64,000 bases of DNA. Source: Pseudomonas gingeri (GTDB lineage: Bacteria > Pseudomonadota > Gammaproteobacteria > Pseudomonadales > Pseudomonadaceae). Each line of letters opens with the position of its first letter. Positions within the stretch are counted from its first letter, which is position 1. This document shows, in pieces, positions 26,385-36,654 of the stretch. A program made the translations under genes and the position numbers. A model generated the notes under the pieces. That model worked only from the letters and a program-made list of their open reading frames with translations. It was not told the DNA's origin and searched no databases. The stretch is from contig NZ_JACAPR010000002.1 of NCBI RefSeq assembly GCF_013385635.1, positions 205,643-269,642 of the forward strand. Direction: 5' to 3'.

Positions 26385-27458
26385 ATGCTGAAGACTCTCT
26401 GCAAAGGGTTGTTGATCCTGAGCCTGCCATTCTGGGCAGTGGCCCAGGCCACGACCGTGGTGTTTCTCAATCCCGGCTATTGCACCGAGCCCTTCTGGCG
26501 CAGCTACAGCGACTTCATGCAGGCGGCGGCGCGCAATCTCGGCCTGCAACTGGAAGTGCGTTACGCCGACCGCAACCCGCAGACCAGCATCGCCCAGGCC
26601 CACGACATCCTGCAGGCCGCGCAACGGCCCGACTACCTGCTGTTCGTCAATGAACAATACATTGCTCCACAGATCCTGCGGATGGCCCAGGGTAGCGGGG
26701 TGAAGCTGTTCCTGGTCAACAATGCGCTGACGGCCGATCAGAGCGAGCATCTGGGGGCGGCCCCCGAACTGCTCGGCAGCTTGATGCAGAACGACGAGGA
26801 GGGCGGTTACCTGATGCTTCAGGAGCTGATCCGCCTGCGTACCTTGCAGGCGCCCGGCCAACCCATCGAACTGCTGGCCTTTGCCGGCATGAAGCTGACG
26901 CCGGCCTCGCAACTGCGCGAAAAAGGTCTGCGCCGGGCCTTGGCCGAGCATCCCGAGGTGCACTTGCGACAACTGGTCTATGGCGAGTGGAGCCGCCAAC
27001 GGGCCTTCGATCAGGCCGAGCAGATGATTCGGCGTTACCCGCAGGCTACGCTGGTGTGGGCCGCCAATGACGAAATGGCCCTGGGTGTCATGGACGCCGT
27101 TGAAAAAGCGGGACGCCAGCCGGGGCGGGATGTGCTGTTCAGTGCGGTCAATAGCTCCCCGCAGATTCTTCAGGCGCGTATCGACGGACGCCTGAGCGTG
27201 TTGCTGGCCGGGCATTTCACCCTGGGGGCCTGGGCGATGGTGCTGCTGCGTGACGATGCCGACGGCATCGACTTCGCCCGTCATGGTGGCCGGGAACGCC
27301 AGATACCGGTGCTTCAACTGATCGACAGGGCACAGGCCAAACGCCTGCTGAGCCTTGGCGGCACGGATGATTATCACGTCAACTTCAGGAAACTGAGTGC
27401 CCGCGGCCAACCGGACAGTTACCGTTATCCCTTCTCGCTGAAAACCGTGTTGCCCTGA
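26385..27458 (+). CDS. Periplasmic sugar-binding-type (LacI/RbsB fold) ABC substrate-binding protein
   Basis: The ATG at 26385 gives a 357-residue protein with a short signal peptide (MLKTLCKGLLILSLPFWAVAQA). The mature part has the type-I periplasmic binding fold: VVFLNPGYCTEPFWRSYSDFMQAAARNLG at the start, repeated HDILQAA / EQYIAPQIL and the hinge region VWAANDEMALGVMDAVEKAGRQPG, which is typical of RbsB/autoinducer-2-like proteins. No transporter genes are adjacent, so it may serve a distant importer or act as a periplasmic sensor subunit. Two longer in-frame starts exist but lack the signal-peptide logic. The ligand is unknown. Confidence 0.85.
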   Translation: MLKTLCKGLLILSLPFWAVAQATTVVFLNPGYCTEPFWRSYSDFMQAAARNLGLQLEVRYADRNPQTSIAQAHDILQAAQRPDYLLFVNEQYIAPQILRMAQGSGVKLFLVNNALTADQSEHLGAAPELLGSLMQNDEEGGYLMLQELIRLRTLQAPGQPIELLAFAGMKLTPASQLREKGLRRALAEHPEVHLRQLVYGEWSRQRAFDQAEQMIRRYPQATLVWAANDEMALGVMDAVEKAGRQPGRDVLFSAVNSSPQILQARIDGRLSVLLAGHFTLGAWAMVLLRDDADGIDFARHGGRERQIPVLQLIDRAQAKRLLSLGGTDDYHVNFRKLSARGQPDSYRYPFSLKTVLP

Positions 27459-27503
27459 ACACACCGTTGCCGGTCGCAGTCACGCAGCAAGGTGCCGCGG
27501 ATA

Positions 27504-27722
27504 TCAGACACCGGCAAACAGCAGCACCAGTTTCACGATGCCGAACAGCGCCAGTGCGAACACGGCGGTGAACAGGATGCCCAGGATGACGAAATGGCTA
27601 GGTTTGCCGTGGGTGAAATCGCGGGCGCGGTTTCTCCCGCTTTGCACGCCGAAGGCAGCCGCCATCACGCTGTGCAGCATCTGCCAGAAGGTCGGGGGTT
27701 TGTTGTCGATCGGGTCGTTCAT
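27504..27722 (-). CDS. DUF2970 small membrane protein
   Basis: This 72-residue protein has an N-terminal amphipathic part (PPTFWQMLHSVMAAAFGVQSGRNRARDF) typical of DUF2970. One membrane helix (FVILGILFTAVFALALFGIVKLVLLFAGV) follows at the C-terminus. The function of the family is unknown; members are small inner-membrane proteins in beta- and gammaproteobacteria. A GGAGGG ribosome-binding site precedes the ATG but is embedded in a 9-bp hairpin, which may limit translation. Confidence 0.85.
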   Translation of the reverse strand: MNDPIDNKPPTFWQMLHSVMAAAFGVQSGRNRARDFTHGKPSHFVILGILFTAVFALALFGIVKLVLLFAGV

Positions 27723-27727
27723 AAGCC

Positions 27728-27751
27728 CTCCACACAGGTCTGTGTGTGGAG
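27728..27751 (-). promoter_or_regulatory. Hairpin sequestering the ribosome-binding site of the DUF2970 gene
   Basis: In the minus-strand RNA, CUCCACACA pairs perfectly with UGUGUGGAG across a six-base loop. The 3' arm contains the GGAG of the Shine-Dalgarno sequence. Such occlusion could give structure-dependent translation. Confidence 0.45.
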
Positions 27752-27775
27752 AGCATAGACAATTATCAGCCGCGA

Positions 27776-27902
27776 GATCGTTCCCACACTGATCGTTCCC
27801 ACGCTCCAGCGTGGGAATGCCTCACTGGACGCTCCGCGTCCGCTCTGCACGGTGACGCGGAGCGTCACGGGCTGCATTCCCACGCAGAGCGTGGGAGCGA
27901 TC
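27776..27902. repeat. Pseudomonas GATCGTTCCCACGC-type palindromic repeat
   Basis: The element begins GATCGTTCCCACACT/GATCGTTCCCACGCTC and ends GAGCGTGGGAGCGATC, with inner inverted copies (CCAGCGTGGGAATGC / GCATTCCCACGCAG) and a central GACGCTCCGCGTC. This is a widespread, probably non-autonomous intergenic repeat of fluorescent pseudomonads. It separates DUF2970 from metH. Confidence 0.8.
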
Positions 27903-27911
27903 AGTAAGGAC

Positions 27912-30900
27912 TCAGTTGTCGTAGCCGAGGTTCGGCGCCAGCCAACGCTCGCTGACGCTCAGGTCCTGGCCCTTGCGTGCGGTGTAGCTTTCCACCTGGT
28001 CCTTGTCGACCTTGCCCACGGCGAAATACTGCGCCTGCGGGTGGGCGAAGTACCAGCCACTGACCGCCGCTGCCGGGAACATCGCATAGTGCTCGGTGAG
28101 GAACACGCCGCTCTTGCCGGCCTTGCCTTCGCTGGCGTCCGGGTCCAGCAGGGAGAACAGCGTACCTTTCTCGGTGTGGTCCGGGCAGGCTGGATAGCCG
28201 GGAGCAGGGCGGATACCGCTGTATTGCTCCTTGATCAGCGCTTCGTTGTCCAGTTGCTCTTCCTTGGCATAACCCCAGTAGTCCTTGCGGACCTGCTGGT
28301 GCAGCCATTCGGCACAGGCCTCGGCCAGACGGTCGGCAAGGGCCTTGACCATGATCGAGTTGTAGTCGTCGCCCTTGTCCTGGTAGGCCTTGGCCACTTC
28401 CTCGGCGCCGATCCCGGCGGTGGTGATGAAACCACCCACATAGTCGGTGATGCCGCTGTCCTTCGGTGCGACGAAGTCGGCCAGGGAGAAATTCGGCTTG
28501 CCATCGGTCTTGATGATCTGCTGGCGCAGATGATGCAGTTTGGCCAATGGCTGGCCGTCTTCACCATAGACCTCGAGGTCATCGTCCTTCACCTGGTTGG
28601 CCGGCCAGAAGCCAAACACGGCGCGGGCACTGATCAGCTTCTCGTTGATCAGTTTGTCGAGCATTTCCCGGGCATCGGCATACAGCGCGGTAGCGGCTTC
28701 GCCGACCACTTCGTCTTCGAGGATGCGCGGGAACTTGCCGGCCAGGTCCCAGGAGATGAAGAACGGCGTCCAGTCGATGTATTCGGCGAGGACTTTGAGG
28801 TCGATATTGTCCAGCACCCGGGCGCCGGTGAAGGTCGGTTTGACCGGCTGGTAGCTGCTCCAGTCGAACTGCGGTTTCTTGGCAATCGACGCGGCGTAGC
28901 TCAGGCGTTCGGTACGGGCGCTGCGGTTGGCGGTGCGCTCGCGGACTTCGACGTATTCCTCGCGGGTCTTCTGGACGAAACCGGCCTTGAGTTCCCTGGA
29001 CAGCAGTTGCGTCGCCACGCCCACGGCGCGGGAGGCGTCGGTAACGTAGATCACCGCGTCATTGCTGTACTTCGGCTCGATTTTCACCGCCGTGTGGGCC
29101 TTGGAGGTCGTCGCGCCGCCGATCATCAGTGGCAGGTGGAAATCCTGGCGCTGCATTTCGCGGGCGACGTGGACCATTTCATCCAGTGACGGAGTGATCA
29201 GGCCGGAGAGGCCGATAATGTCGCACTTCTGCTCCTTGGCTACCTGCAGGATCTTCTCCGCCGGCACCATCACGCCGAGGTCGACGATATCGTAGCCATT
29301 GCAACCGAGGACCACGCCGACAATGTTCTTGCCGATGTCGTGGACATCGCCCTTGACCGTGGCCATGAGGATCTTGCCCTTGGCTTCCGGCTTGTCGCCT
29401 TTCTCCAGTTCGATGAACGGAATCAGGTGAGCCACCGCCTGTTTCATCACTCGGGCGGATTTCACCACCTGGGGCAGGAACATTTTCCCGGCGCCGAACA
29501 GGTCGCCGACGATGTTCATGCCGGACATCAACGGGCCTTCGATCACTTCGATCGGGCGCTTGAAGGACTGACGCGATTCCTCGGTATCCTCGACGATATG
29601 CGTGGTGATGCCCTTGACCAGCGCGTGCTCCAGGCGCTTGTTGACGGGCCAGCCGCGCCATTCCTCGGTCTCGGCTTCCTTGACGCTGCCGTCGCCCTTG
29701 TACTTGTCGGCGATGGCGAGGAGGGCGTCGGTGCCTTCCGGGGTGCGGTTGAGGATCACGTCCTCGACAGCGTCACGCAATTCGGCCGGGATCTGGTCGT
29801 AGATTTCCAGCTGGCCGGCGTTGACGATACCCATGGTCAGGCCGTTGCGGATTGCGTACAGCAGGAACACCGAGTGGATCGCCTCGCGCACCGGGTTGTT
29901 GCCACGGAACGAGAAGGACACGTTGGACACGCCGCCGCTGGTCAGCGCATAGGGCAACTCGTCACGGATATAGGCGCAGGCGTTGATGAAGTCGACGGCG
30001 TAGTTGTTGTGCTCTTCGATGCCGGTGGCCACGGCGAAGATGTTCGGGTCGAAGATGATGTCTTCCGGCGGGAAGCCGACTTCGTTGACCAGGATGTCGT
30101 AGGAGCGCTTGCAGATTTCCTTCTTGCGCGCCTCGGTGTCGGCCTGGCCGGCTTCGTCGAAGGCCATCACCACCACGGCGGCGCCATAGCGCTTGCACAG
30201 CTTGGCATGGTGAATGAACTGCTCGACGCCTTCCTTCATGCTGATGGAGTTGACGATGCCCTTGCCCTGGATGCACTTGAGGCCGGCTTCGATCACTTCC
30301 CACTTGGAGGAGTCGATCATGATCGGCACACGGGAGATATCCGGCTCACCGGCGATCAGATTGAGGAAGGTCACCATGGCCTTCTGCGAATCGAGCATCC
30401 CTTCGTCCATGTTGATGTCGATTACCTGGGCGCCGGCTTCCACCTGCTGCAGGGCGACTTCCAGGGCTTCGGTGTAGTTGTCTTCGCGGATCAGCCGGGC
30501 GAAGCGCGCGGAACCGGTGATGTTGGTCCGCTCGCCGACGTTGACGAACAACGACTGGCGATCAATGGTGAACGGTTCCAGGCCGGACAGGCGGCAGGCC
30601 TTGGGGATATCCGGGATGACCCGTGGCGCGTAGCCGGCGACCGCCTTGGCGATGGCCGCGATATGGCCGGGAGTGGTCCCGCAGCAACCGCCGACGATGT
30701 TCAGGAAGCCGCTCTGGGCGAATTCTTCGATGACCTTGGCGGTTGCTTCCGGTAGTTCATCGTACTCGCCGAACTCGTTCGGTAGGCCGGCGTTCGGGTG
30801 CGCGGAAACACGGGTGCTGGCCTTGTTCGACAGTTCTTCCAGGTACGGGCGCAGTTCGCTGGCACCGAGGGCGCAGTTCAGACCGACCGAGATCGGCTTG

Positions 30901-31622
30901 GCGTGCGCCACCGAGTTCCAGAAGGCTTCGGTGGTCTGGCCCGACAGGGTACGGCCGGAGGCATCGGTGATGGTCCCGGAGATCATGATCGGCAGTTCGA
31001 GGCCCAACTCTTCGAACACCCCTTGCACGGCGAAGATCGCCGCCTTGGCGTTGAGGGTGTCGAAGATGGTTTCGATCAGGATCAGGTCCGCGCCGCCCTC
31101 GATCAGACCTTTGGTGGCCTCGGTGTAGTTCTCCACCAGCTCGTCGAAGGTGACGTTGCGGTAGCCGGGGTTGTTCACGTCCGGCGACAGCGAGCAGGTG
31201 CGGCTGGTCGGGCCGAGTACACCCGCGACGAAGCGCGGCTTGGCAGGGTTCTCCAGGGTCTTGGCGTCGGCTATCTTGCGCGCCAGTCGTGCGCCTTCGA
31301 CGTTCAATTCGTAGGCCAGCTCTTCCATGCCGTAGTCGGCCATGGAGATGCGCGTGGCGTTGAAGGTGTTGGTTTCCAGGATGTCGGCACCGGCATCCAG
31401 GTAGGCTTTTTCAATGCCGCCGATCACGTCCGGGCGGGTGATGACCAGCAGGTCGTTGTTGCCCTTGACGTCGCTTGGCCAGTCAGCGAAGCGTTTGCCG
31501 CGATAATCCTGCTCTTCAAGCTTGTAGCTCTGGATCATCGTGCCCATGCCGCCATCAAGAATCAGGATGCGTTCTTTGAGGGCTTGCTGGAGAGCGTGTA
31601 GGCGAGCACTGCGATCGGACAT
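27912..31622 (-). CDS. metH: Cobalamin-dependent methionine synthase
   Basis: This 1236-residue enzyme transfers methyl from 5-methyltetrahydrofolate to homocysteine through methylcobalamin. Modules in order are as follows. The homocysteine domain holds zinc cysteines in [10 protein letters not shown] near residue 320. The pterin domain lies at about 350-620. The cap and B12-binding domain contains [11 protein letters not shown], whose His ligates cobalt. The C-terminal AdoMet activation domain contains [13 protein letters not shown] start at ATG 31622 (MSDRSARL) with AGG seven bases upstream; a start eight codons earlier lacks support. Full family length is kept. It is monocistronic; no B12 riboswitch lies in front. 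Confidence 0.97.
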   Translation of the reverse strand: MSDRSARLHALQQALKERILILDGGMGTMIQSYKLEEQDYRGKRFADWPSDVKGNNDLLVITRPDVIGGIEKAYLDAGADILETNTFNATRISMADYGMEELAYELNVEGARLARKIADAKTLENPAKPRFVAGVLGPTSRTCSLSPDVNNPGYRNVTFDELVENYTEATKGLIEGGADLILIETIFDTLNAKAAIFAVQGVFEELGLELPIMISGTITDASGRTLSGQTTEAFWNSVAHAKPISVGLNCALGASELRPYLEELSNKASTRVSAHPNAGLPNEFGEYDELPEATAKVIEEFAQSGFLNIVGGCCGTTPGHIAAIAKAVAGYAPRVIPDIPKACRLSGLEPFTIDRQSLFVNVGERTNITGSARFARLIREDNYTEALEVALQQVEAGAQVIDINMDEGMLDSQKAMVTFLNLIAGEPDISRVPIMIDSSKWEVIEAGLKCIQGKGIVNSISMKEGVEQFIHHAKLCKRYGAAVVVMAFDEAGQADTEARKKEICKRSYDILVNEVGFPPEDIIFDPNIFAVATGIEEHNNYAVDFINACAYIRDELPYALTSGGVSNVSFSFRGNNPVREAIHSVFLLYAIRNGLTMGIVNAGQLEIYDQIPAELRDAVEDVILNRTPEGTDALLAIADKYKGDGSVKEAETEEWRGWPVNKRLEHALVKGITTHIVEDTEESRQSFKRPIEVIEGPLMSGMNIVGDLFGAGKMFLPQVVKSARVMKQAVAHLIPFIELEKGDKPEAKGKILMATVKGDVHDIGKNIVGVVLGCNGYDIVDLGVMVPAEKILQVAKEQKCDIIGLSGLITPSLDEMVHVAREMQRQDFHLPLMIGGATTSKAHTAVKIEPKYSNDAVIYVTDASRAVGVATQLLSRELKAGFVQKTREEYVEVRERTANRSARTERLSYAASIAKKPQFDWSSYQPVKPTFTGARVLDNIDLKVLAEYIDWTPFFISWDLAGKFPRILEDEVVGEAATALYADAREMLDKLINEKLISARAVFGFWPANQVKDDDLEVYGEDGQPLAKLHHLRQQIIKTDGKPNFSLADFVAPKDSGITDYVGGFITTAGIGAEEVAKAYQDKGDDYNSIMVKALADRLAEACAEWLHQQVRKDYWGYAKEEQLDNEALIKEQYSGIRPAPGYPACPDHTEKGTLFSLLDPDASEGKAGKSGVFLTEHYAMFPAAAVSGWYFAHPQAQYFAVGKVDKDQVESYTARKGQDLSVSERWLAPNLGYDN

Positions 31623-31774
31623 GGGACTACCTGGAAAGACGGACACAGAAGAGGCGCGATAATAGCAAACCTGTACTCTTTTAGAGTGTGTCCGGGTTTT
31701 GCATGAATATCGCTCATGTTTAAAAGGCGATGACGCTGTAGAATCATTGCGTTTTTATTTTCAGGATCAGGGCT

Positions 31775-34066
31775 ATGTCGTACCGCTTTATCAGCGCTTT
31801 TCTACTGCTGTTGCTCAGTAGTGCCACTCAGGCGCAGAGCCCGGTCCCGACGATCTCCTATACCCGTGATGTCCAGCCGATCTTTACCGAGAAATGCGTG
31901 GCCTGCCATGCCTGCTATGACGCGGCCTGCCAGCTCAACCTGGGCAGTGCCGAGGGCGCGGCGCGCGGCGCGTCGAAGATCCCGGTGTACAACGGCGACC
32001 GCAGCAAGGCCTCGCATCCGACCCGGCTGTACATAGACGCCCAGACTCCGCGGCAATGGCAGCAGAAGAAGTTCTATTCGGTGCTGGATGCCCAGGGCAG
32101 CCAGGCGGCCCTGATGGCGCGCATGCTGGAACTGGGGCACCGGGCGCCGTTGCAGCCCAATGCCAAGCTGCCGGAAGACATCGTGCTGGGCCTGAACCGC
32201 GAGAACATGTGCCCAATGCCCGGCGAGTTCGACGCGTACGCCGGTGCGCACCCGAAAGAAGGCATGCCCCTGGCCGTGACCGGCCTGACCGACCAGCAAT
32301 ACCAGACACTGCAGCGCTGGCTGGCCGCCGGTGCGCCGATGGATGCCCAGGCCCTGGCGCCGAGTGCCCGGGAGTCACTGCAGATCGCCCAATGGGAAAA
32401 CCTGCTCAATGCCCCGGGCGCAAGGGAAAGCCTGGTGGGGCGCTGGCTCTACGAGCACTGGTTCCTGGCGCATATCTACTTTGAAGGTGGCGAGCCGGGT
32501 CACTTTTTCCAGTGGGTGCGTTCGCGCACGCCGAGCGGCCAGCCGATCGATCTGATCAATACCCGGCGGCCGAACGATGACCCGGGGACCCAGGTGTACT
32601 ACCGGCTATGGCCGGTACAGGGGGTGATCGTCCACAAGACTCATATCACCTACGCCCTCAGCGCGGCGAAGATGGCCCGGGTCAAGACCCTGTTCTACAG
32701 CGGCAACTGGCAGGTGACCGCCTTGCCGGGCTACGGCCCGCAGCGTCGGGCCAACCCGTTCGAGACCTTCGAGGCGATTCCGGCGGCGGCGCGCTACCAG
32801 TTCATGCTCGATAACGCCGAGTACTTCGTCGACACCTTTATCCGTGGGCCGGTCTGTCGTGGGCAGATTGCTACCGATGTGATTCGCGACAACTTCTGGG
32901 CGTTGTTCCAGGCGCCCGAGCACGACCTGTATATCACCGATCCGAGTTATCGCGGCGCGGCCACGCCGTTGCTGGCGATGCCCGGGCAGAACGACGATGT
33001 CGGCAGCGTGCTGAGCCTGTGGCTGGCCTATCGCGACAAACGCAACGAGTATGAAGCCCTGCGCAAGGACGCCTACGCGCGGGTGCCGGCGCCCAGTTGG
33101 TCGAGCCTGTGGGCCGGCAATGACAACGCCTTGCTGAGCATTTTCCGCCACTTCGACAGCGCTACCGTCAGCAAGGGGCTCATTGGCGAAGTCCCGCAGA
33201 CCATGTGGCTGTTCGACTATCCGTTGCTGGAGCGCACCTATTACCAGTTGGCGGTCAACTTCGACGTATTCGGCAATGTCTCGCACCAGGCGCAGACCCG
33301 GCTGTACTTCGACCTGATCCGCAACGGCGCCGAACAGAACTTCCTGCGCCTGATGCCGGCGGATTCCCGGGAGGCCTACCTCGATGACTGGTACCAGAAC
33401 AGCGGCAAGCTGAAGATGTGGCTGGACTACGAGAATATCGACGACGACAAGCCAAGTGCCCTGAAGCTCGATGAAAAGGAGCCGAAACTCGATTTCGCCA
33501 GGCAGTTGATGACACGCTACGGCGATCTCAATGCCCATCCCGATCCGATCAATCGTTGCGAGGGTGCCTATTGTTCACGACCGAATATCGCCCCGGCTTT
33601 GCAGGAGGCCGAACAGTCCCTGAGTCGCCTGACCTCGCGGCCGGCCGCCGGGCTCAAGGTCATCGACCAGTTGCCGGAAGCGACGATGCTGCGCATCGAG
33701 ACCCGTGACGGCAAGCGTGAGATCTACAGCCTGCTGCGCAATCGCGCCCACAGCAACGTGGCCTTCATGCTCGGCGAGGCCTACCGCTATCAGCCGGGTT
33801 TGGATACGGTGACTATCTACCCGGGGATTCTCACCAGCTATCCCAATTTCATGTTCAATATCCCCGCCGAGCAGGTGCCAGCGTTTGTCGATGCCATGGA
33901 GCAGGTCAAGGATGCCGCCGGATTCGAGCAGATCGTCCGGCGCTGGGGGATTCGCCGCAGTCATCCGCAGTTCTGGCAGTACTTCCACGACCTGACGACC
34001 TACCTGCAGGAAACCGACCCGGTCAATGCCGGAGTGCTGGACATGAATCGCTACGAGAACCTCTGA
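31775..34066 (+). CDS. cti: Fatty acid cis/trans isomerase
   Basis: This 763-residue periplasmic enzyme has a Sec signal peptide (MSYRFISAFLLLLLSSATQA) and a c-type heme motif CVACH at 41-45. Cti converts cis- to trans-unsaturated acyl chains of membrane phospholipids, stiffening the membrane under solvent or heat stress in Pseudomonas and Vibrio. Length and motif match the family. It is divergent from metH across ~150 bases with a TAGAAT hexamer (31739-31744) suitable as -10. A hairpin terminator follows the stop. Confidence 0.95.
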   Translation: MSYRFISAFLLLLLSSATQAQSPVPTISYTRDVQPIFTEKCVACHACYDAACQLNLGSAEGAARGASKIPVYNGDRSKASHPTRLYIDAQTPRQWQQKKFYSVLDAQGSQAALMARMLELGHRAPLQPNAKLPEDIVLGLNRENMCPMPGEFDAYAGAHPKEGMPLAVTGLTDQQYQTLQRWLAAGAPMDAQALAPSARESLQIAQWENLLNAPGARESLVGRWLYEHWFLAHIYFEGGEPGHFFQWVRSRTPSGQPIDLINTRRPNDDPGTQVYYRLWPVQGVIVHKTHITYALSAAKMARVKTLFYSGNWQVTALPGYGPQRRANPFETFEAIPAAARYQFMLDNAEYFVDTFIRGPVCRGQIATDVIRDNFWALFQAPEHDLYITDPSYRGAATPLLAMPGQNDDVGSVLSLWLAYRDKRNEYEALRKDAYARVPAPSWSSLWAGNDNALLSIFRHFDSATVSKGLIGEVPQTMWLFDYPLLERTYYQLAVNFDVFGNVSHQAQTRLYFDLIRNGAEQNFLRLMPADSREAYLDDWYQNSGKLKMWLDYENIDDDKPSALKLDEKEPKLDFARQLMTRYGDLNAHPDPINRCEGAYCSRPNIAPALQEAEQSLSRLTSRPAAGLKVIDQLPEATMLRIETRDGKREIYSLLRNRAHSNVAFMLGEAYRYQPGLDTVTIYPGILTSYPNFMFNIPAEQVPAFVDAMEQVKDAAGFEQIVRRWGIRRSHPQFWQYFHDLTTYLQETDPVNAGVLDMNRYENL

Positions 34067-34086
34067 GGGAGTCGGGCATCACCGGG

Positions 34087-34126
34087 AAGCGGGGCTCATG
34101 TGTGCCCCCATGCGGCTGCCGCTTTT
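34087..34126 (+). terminator. Terminator-like hairpin after cti
   Basis: AAGCGG (34087-34092) pairs with CCGCTT (34119-34124), with an inner GGGGC/GCCCC pairing, and is followed by TTTT. It lies 20 bases past the cti stop. Confidence 0.5.
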
Positions 34127-34190
34127 CCGACAAAAATACTAGGACTTTGTCCGGCGGCCCGATTGGCGTAAACTGGCGTCAAGTCTGTGA

Positions 34191-34784
<594 letters not shown>

Positions 34785-34821
34785 GTCCGGTAGCAGGGCG
34801 TTCGCTGCGTCCGGTTGAATG

Positions 34822-34852
34822 AAAAAACGGTGCCCGTGAGCACCGTTTTTTT
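34822..34852. terminator. Rho-independent terminator after nfuA
   Basis: AAAAAACGGTGC (34822-34833) pairs with GCACCGTTTTTTT (34840-34852) over a CCGTGA loop. The flanking A- and T-runs let it work in both directions, serving nfuA and the convergent cobalamin operon. Confidence 0.9.
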
Positions 34853-34920
34853 ATGCGGGATCGGTTGTGGCTGCTCCGCCGCATTCGCGCCGCCACATGA
34901 GTATTGAGGCCTGGCGCCGT

Positions 34921-34960
34921 TCCTGCAGGAGCCGGGCTTGGCCGCGAAGAGGCCACCGAT
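34921..34960 (+). repeat. Partial REP element
   Basis: CTGCAGGAGCCGGGCTTGGCCGCGAAGAGGCC resembles one arm of the REP palindromes elsewhere in the window (7838, 48489), without a clear second arm. Confidence 0.55.
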
Positions 34961-34972
34961 ATCCCCACAAAA

Positions 34973-35404
34973 CTACGAAACCAATCCACGACCTTCAAGG
35001 TAATGGCGCAACCGCTCCTGCAAATAGGGCACCCCCAGCGGGTGCTCCAGGTACTCGGCAATCGACATCATCCGCCAGTACTGGCCTTCGTCACCAAAGC
35101 TGATCGCCTCGATTTCCGCCAACTCCAGTTGCCCCACCAGAAACCACGAATGGGTGTCGGGCTGGGTGACACTGGGATAGCGCCGGGCCCATTCGATGCG
35201 TTCGGCGTCGATCTGCAGGGAAAACTCTTCGTCCAGCTCCCGCAGTGCGCATTCGCTCGGCGTTTCATCGCCTTCGCGACCGCCACCGGCAAAGTCCCAG
35301 TGTCCGGGGTAGGGGATGCTGTCCTTCATGTCGCGCAGATAGGTCAGTAGCTCGTCACCGCAGATCAGCGCCAGCTTGGCACCGGAAAACAGCTGTTCGG
35401 ACAT
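34973..35404 (-). CDS. NUDIX hydrolase
   Basis: This 143-residue protein starts at ATG 35404 with GGAG seven bases upstream. The Nudix box is intact: GGREGDETPSECALRELDEEF fits G-x5-E-x7-R-E-L-x-E-E. The enzyme hydrolyses a nucleoside diphosphate linked to another group; the substrate is not predictable. It is the last gene in line behind cobM (14 bases apart), hence probably part of the cobalamin operon transcript, though a functional link is not evident. Confidence 0.9.
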   Translation of the reverse strand: MSEQLFSGAKLALICGDELLTYLRDMKDSIPYPGHWDFAGGGREGDETPSECALRELDEEFSLQIDAERIEWARRYPSVTQPDTHSWFLVGQLELAEIEAISFGDEGQYWRMMSIAEYLEHPLGVPYLQERLRHYLEGRGLVS

Positions 35405-35418
35405 CGGGATTCTCCAGT

Positions 35419-36165
35419 TCAACGCCGATAAAGATGCGCATGGCCGGCACGGTACAACGAAGATTCGCTGAAGTGGTCACTGCCCAGTACGCGTCCCACC
35501 AGGATCAGCGCCGTGCGGCGAAAGCCCTTGGCCTCGACCTTGGCCAGGATATCGGCAAGCGTACCCTGGGCCCAGTCCTGATCGGGCCAGGTCGCACGAT
35601 GGATCACCGCGATCGGACAATCCACACCGTAATGGGGTAGCAGTTCCTCGATGATCCTGGCCAGGTGATTGACCCCGAGGTGAATCGCCATGGTCGCCCC
35701 GTGCCGGGCCAGGTTGCCCAGTTCTTCGCCGGCCGGCATCGCGGTCTTGTCGGCATAGCGGGTGAGGATCACGCTCTGGGAAATATCCGGCAGCGTCAGT
35801 TCGACACCGAGCAAGGCCGCGCAGGCCGCGGTCGCGGTCACCCCTGGGACGATTTCAAAGGCAATGCCCAGTTCGCGCAGGTGGCGGATCTGTTCGCCGA
35901 TGGCGCCATACAGCGAAGGGTCTCCCGAGTGCACTCGCGCGACATCCTGGCCCAGGGCGTCGGCCGCCTTGATCAGGTCGATGATCTGTTCCAGGTGCAG
36001 TTCGGCGCTGTTGACCACCTGCATCGCGCTATGGCCTTCCAGCACCGCTTCAGGTACCAACGAACCGGCGTAGATGATCACCGGGCAACGATGGATCAGG
36101 CGCTGGCCCTTGACGGTAATGAGTTCCGGATCGCCGGGGCCGGCACCGATGAAATAGACGGTCAT
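35419..36165 (-). CDS. cobM: Precorrin-4 C11-methyltransferase
   Basis: This 248-residue S-adenosylmethionine-dependent tetrapyrrole methyltransferase starts with VYFIGAGPGDPELITVKG, the family SAM-loop signature. It also contains HSGDPSLYGAIGEQIRHL and VPGVTATAACAALLG. CobM adds the C11 methyl group in aerobic corrin-ring synthesis. It lies in the riboswitch-controlled run cbtB-cbtA-cobE-cobM, so expression should fall when adenosylcobalamin is plentiful. Start ATG has AGAGAG upstream. Confidence 0.95.
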   Translation of the reverse strand: MTVYFIGAGPGDPELITVKGQRLIHRCPVIIYAGSLVPEAVLEGHSAMQVVNSAELHLEQIIDLIKAADALGQDVARVHSGDPSLYGAIGEQIRHLRELGIAFEIVPGVTATAACAALLGVELTLPDISQSVILTRYADKTAMPAGEELGNLARHGATMAIHLGVNHLARIIEELLPHYGVDCPIAVIHRATWPDQDWAQGTLADILAKVEAKGFRRTALILVGRVLGSDHFSESSLYRAGHAHLYRR

Positions 36166-36210
36166 GACACTCTCTGAACGGGTCTGCGCAAGGCTTTACA
36201 TGAACAATGT

Positions 36211-36654
36211 TCATGCAGGAGGAGGGGATTGTCGAGGGTTTTGCCCGGTCCAGGCCAGTGCAAAGGTAGCCAACGGATGTTTCTGGCGTGAAATAAGCAG
36301 GCTCGCGCAGGCTTGGCCCAGGCGTTCGGCGAGAGCCAGCGCGGCACTTTCGGCGACACCATGGCAGCCGGTACGTTCGAAGGCCAGGCTGGATCGATGG
36401 CTCAGGCCCGGTTCGTAAGGTGCCAGTTCATCGGCACTGAAGAACAGCAAAGGCAGATTCAAGCGCTGCGCCAGTTCGAGAAGCCCCGGCTCTTGCCGTT
36501 TACCATCAATACTCGCCAAGCCCTTGATCTGCGTGAGGTCGATCTGATGGGTCAGCAGCGATTGCTCAAGCAATGCCTGCAAGGTCGCCGCGCTGCAACC
36601 TTGCCGGCAGCCAAAGCCAACCGCGAGGATTGGCGTCGCCAGGGTTTCACTCAT
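36211..36654 (-). CDS. cobE: Cobalamin biosynthesis protein CobE (CbiG C-terminal-like)
   Basis: This 147-residue protein has the CobE/CbiG C-terminal domain. Evidence is the glycine/cysteine start ILAVGFGCRQGCSAATLQALL, the central LASIDGKRQEPGLLELAQRL and FFSADELAPYEPGLSHRS, and GCHGVAESAAL near the end. The family takes part in corrin ring formation; in the aerobic pathway its exact role is not settled. The ATG at 36654 overlaps the cbtA stop (ATGA), showing coupling. It belongs to the B12-riboswitch operon. Confidence 0.92.
   Translation of the reverse strand: MSETLATPILAVGFGCRQGCSAATLQALLEQSLLTHQIDLTQIKGLASIDGKRQEPGLLELAQRLNLPLLFFSADELAPYEPGLSHRSSLAFERTGCHGVAESAALALAERLGQACASLLISRQKHPLATFALAWTGQNPRQSPPPA

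Noticed and set aside
31623..31774. B12 riboswitch before metH
   Set aside because: The gap is only about 150 bases and shows none of the conserved aptamer blocks seen at 37680-37880.
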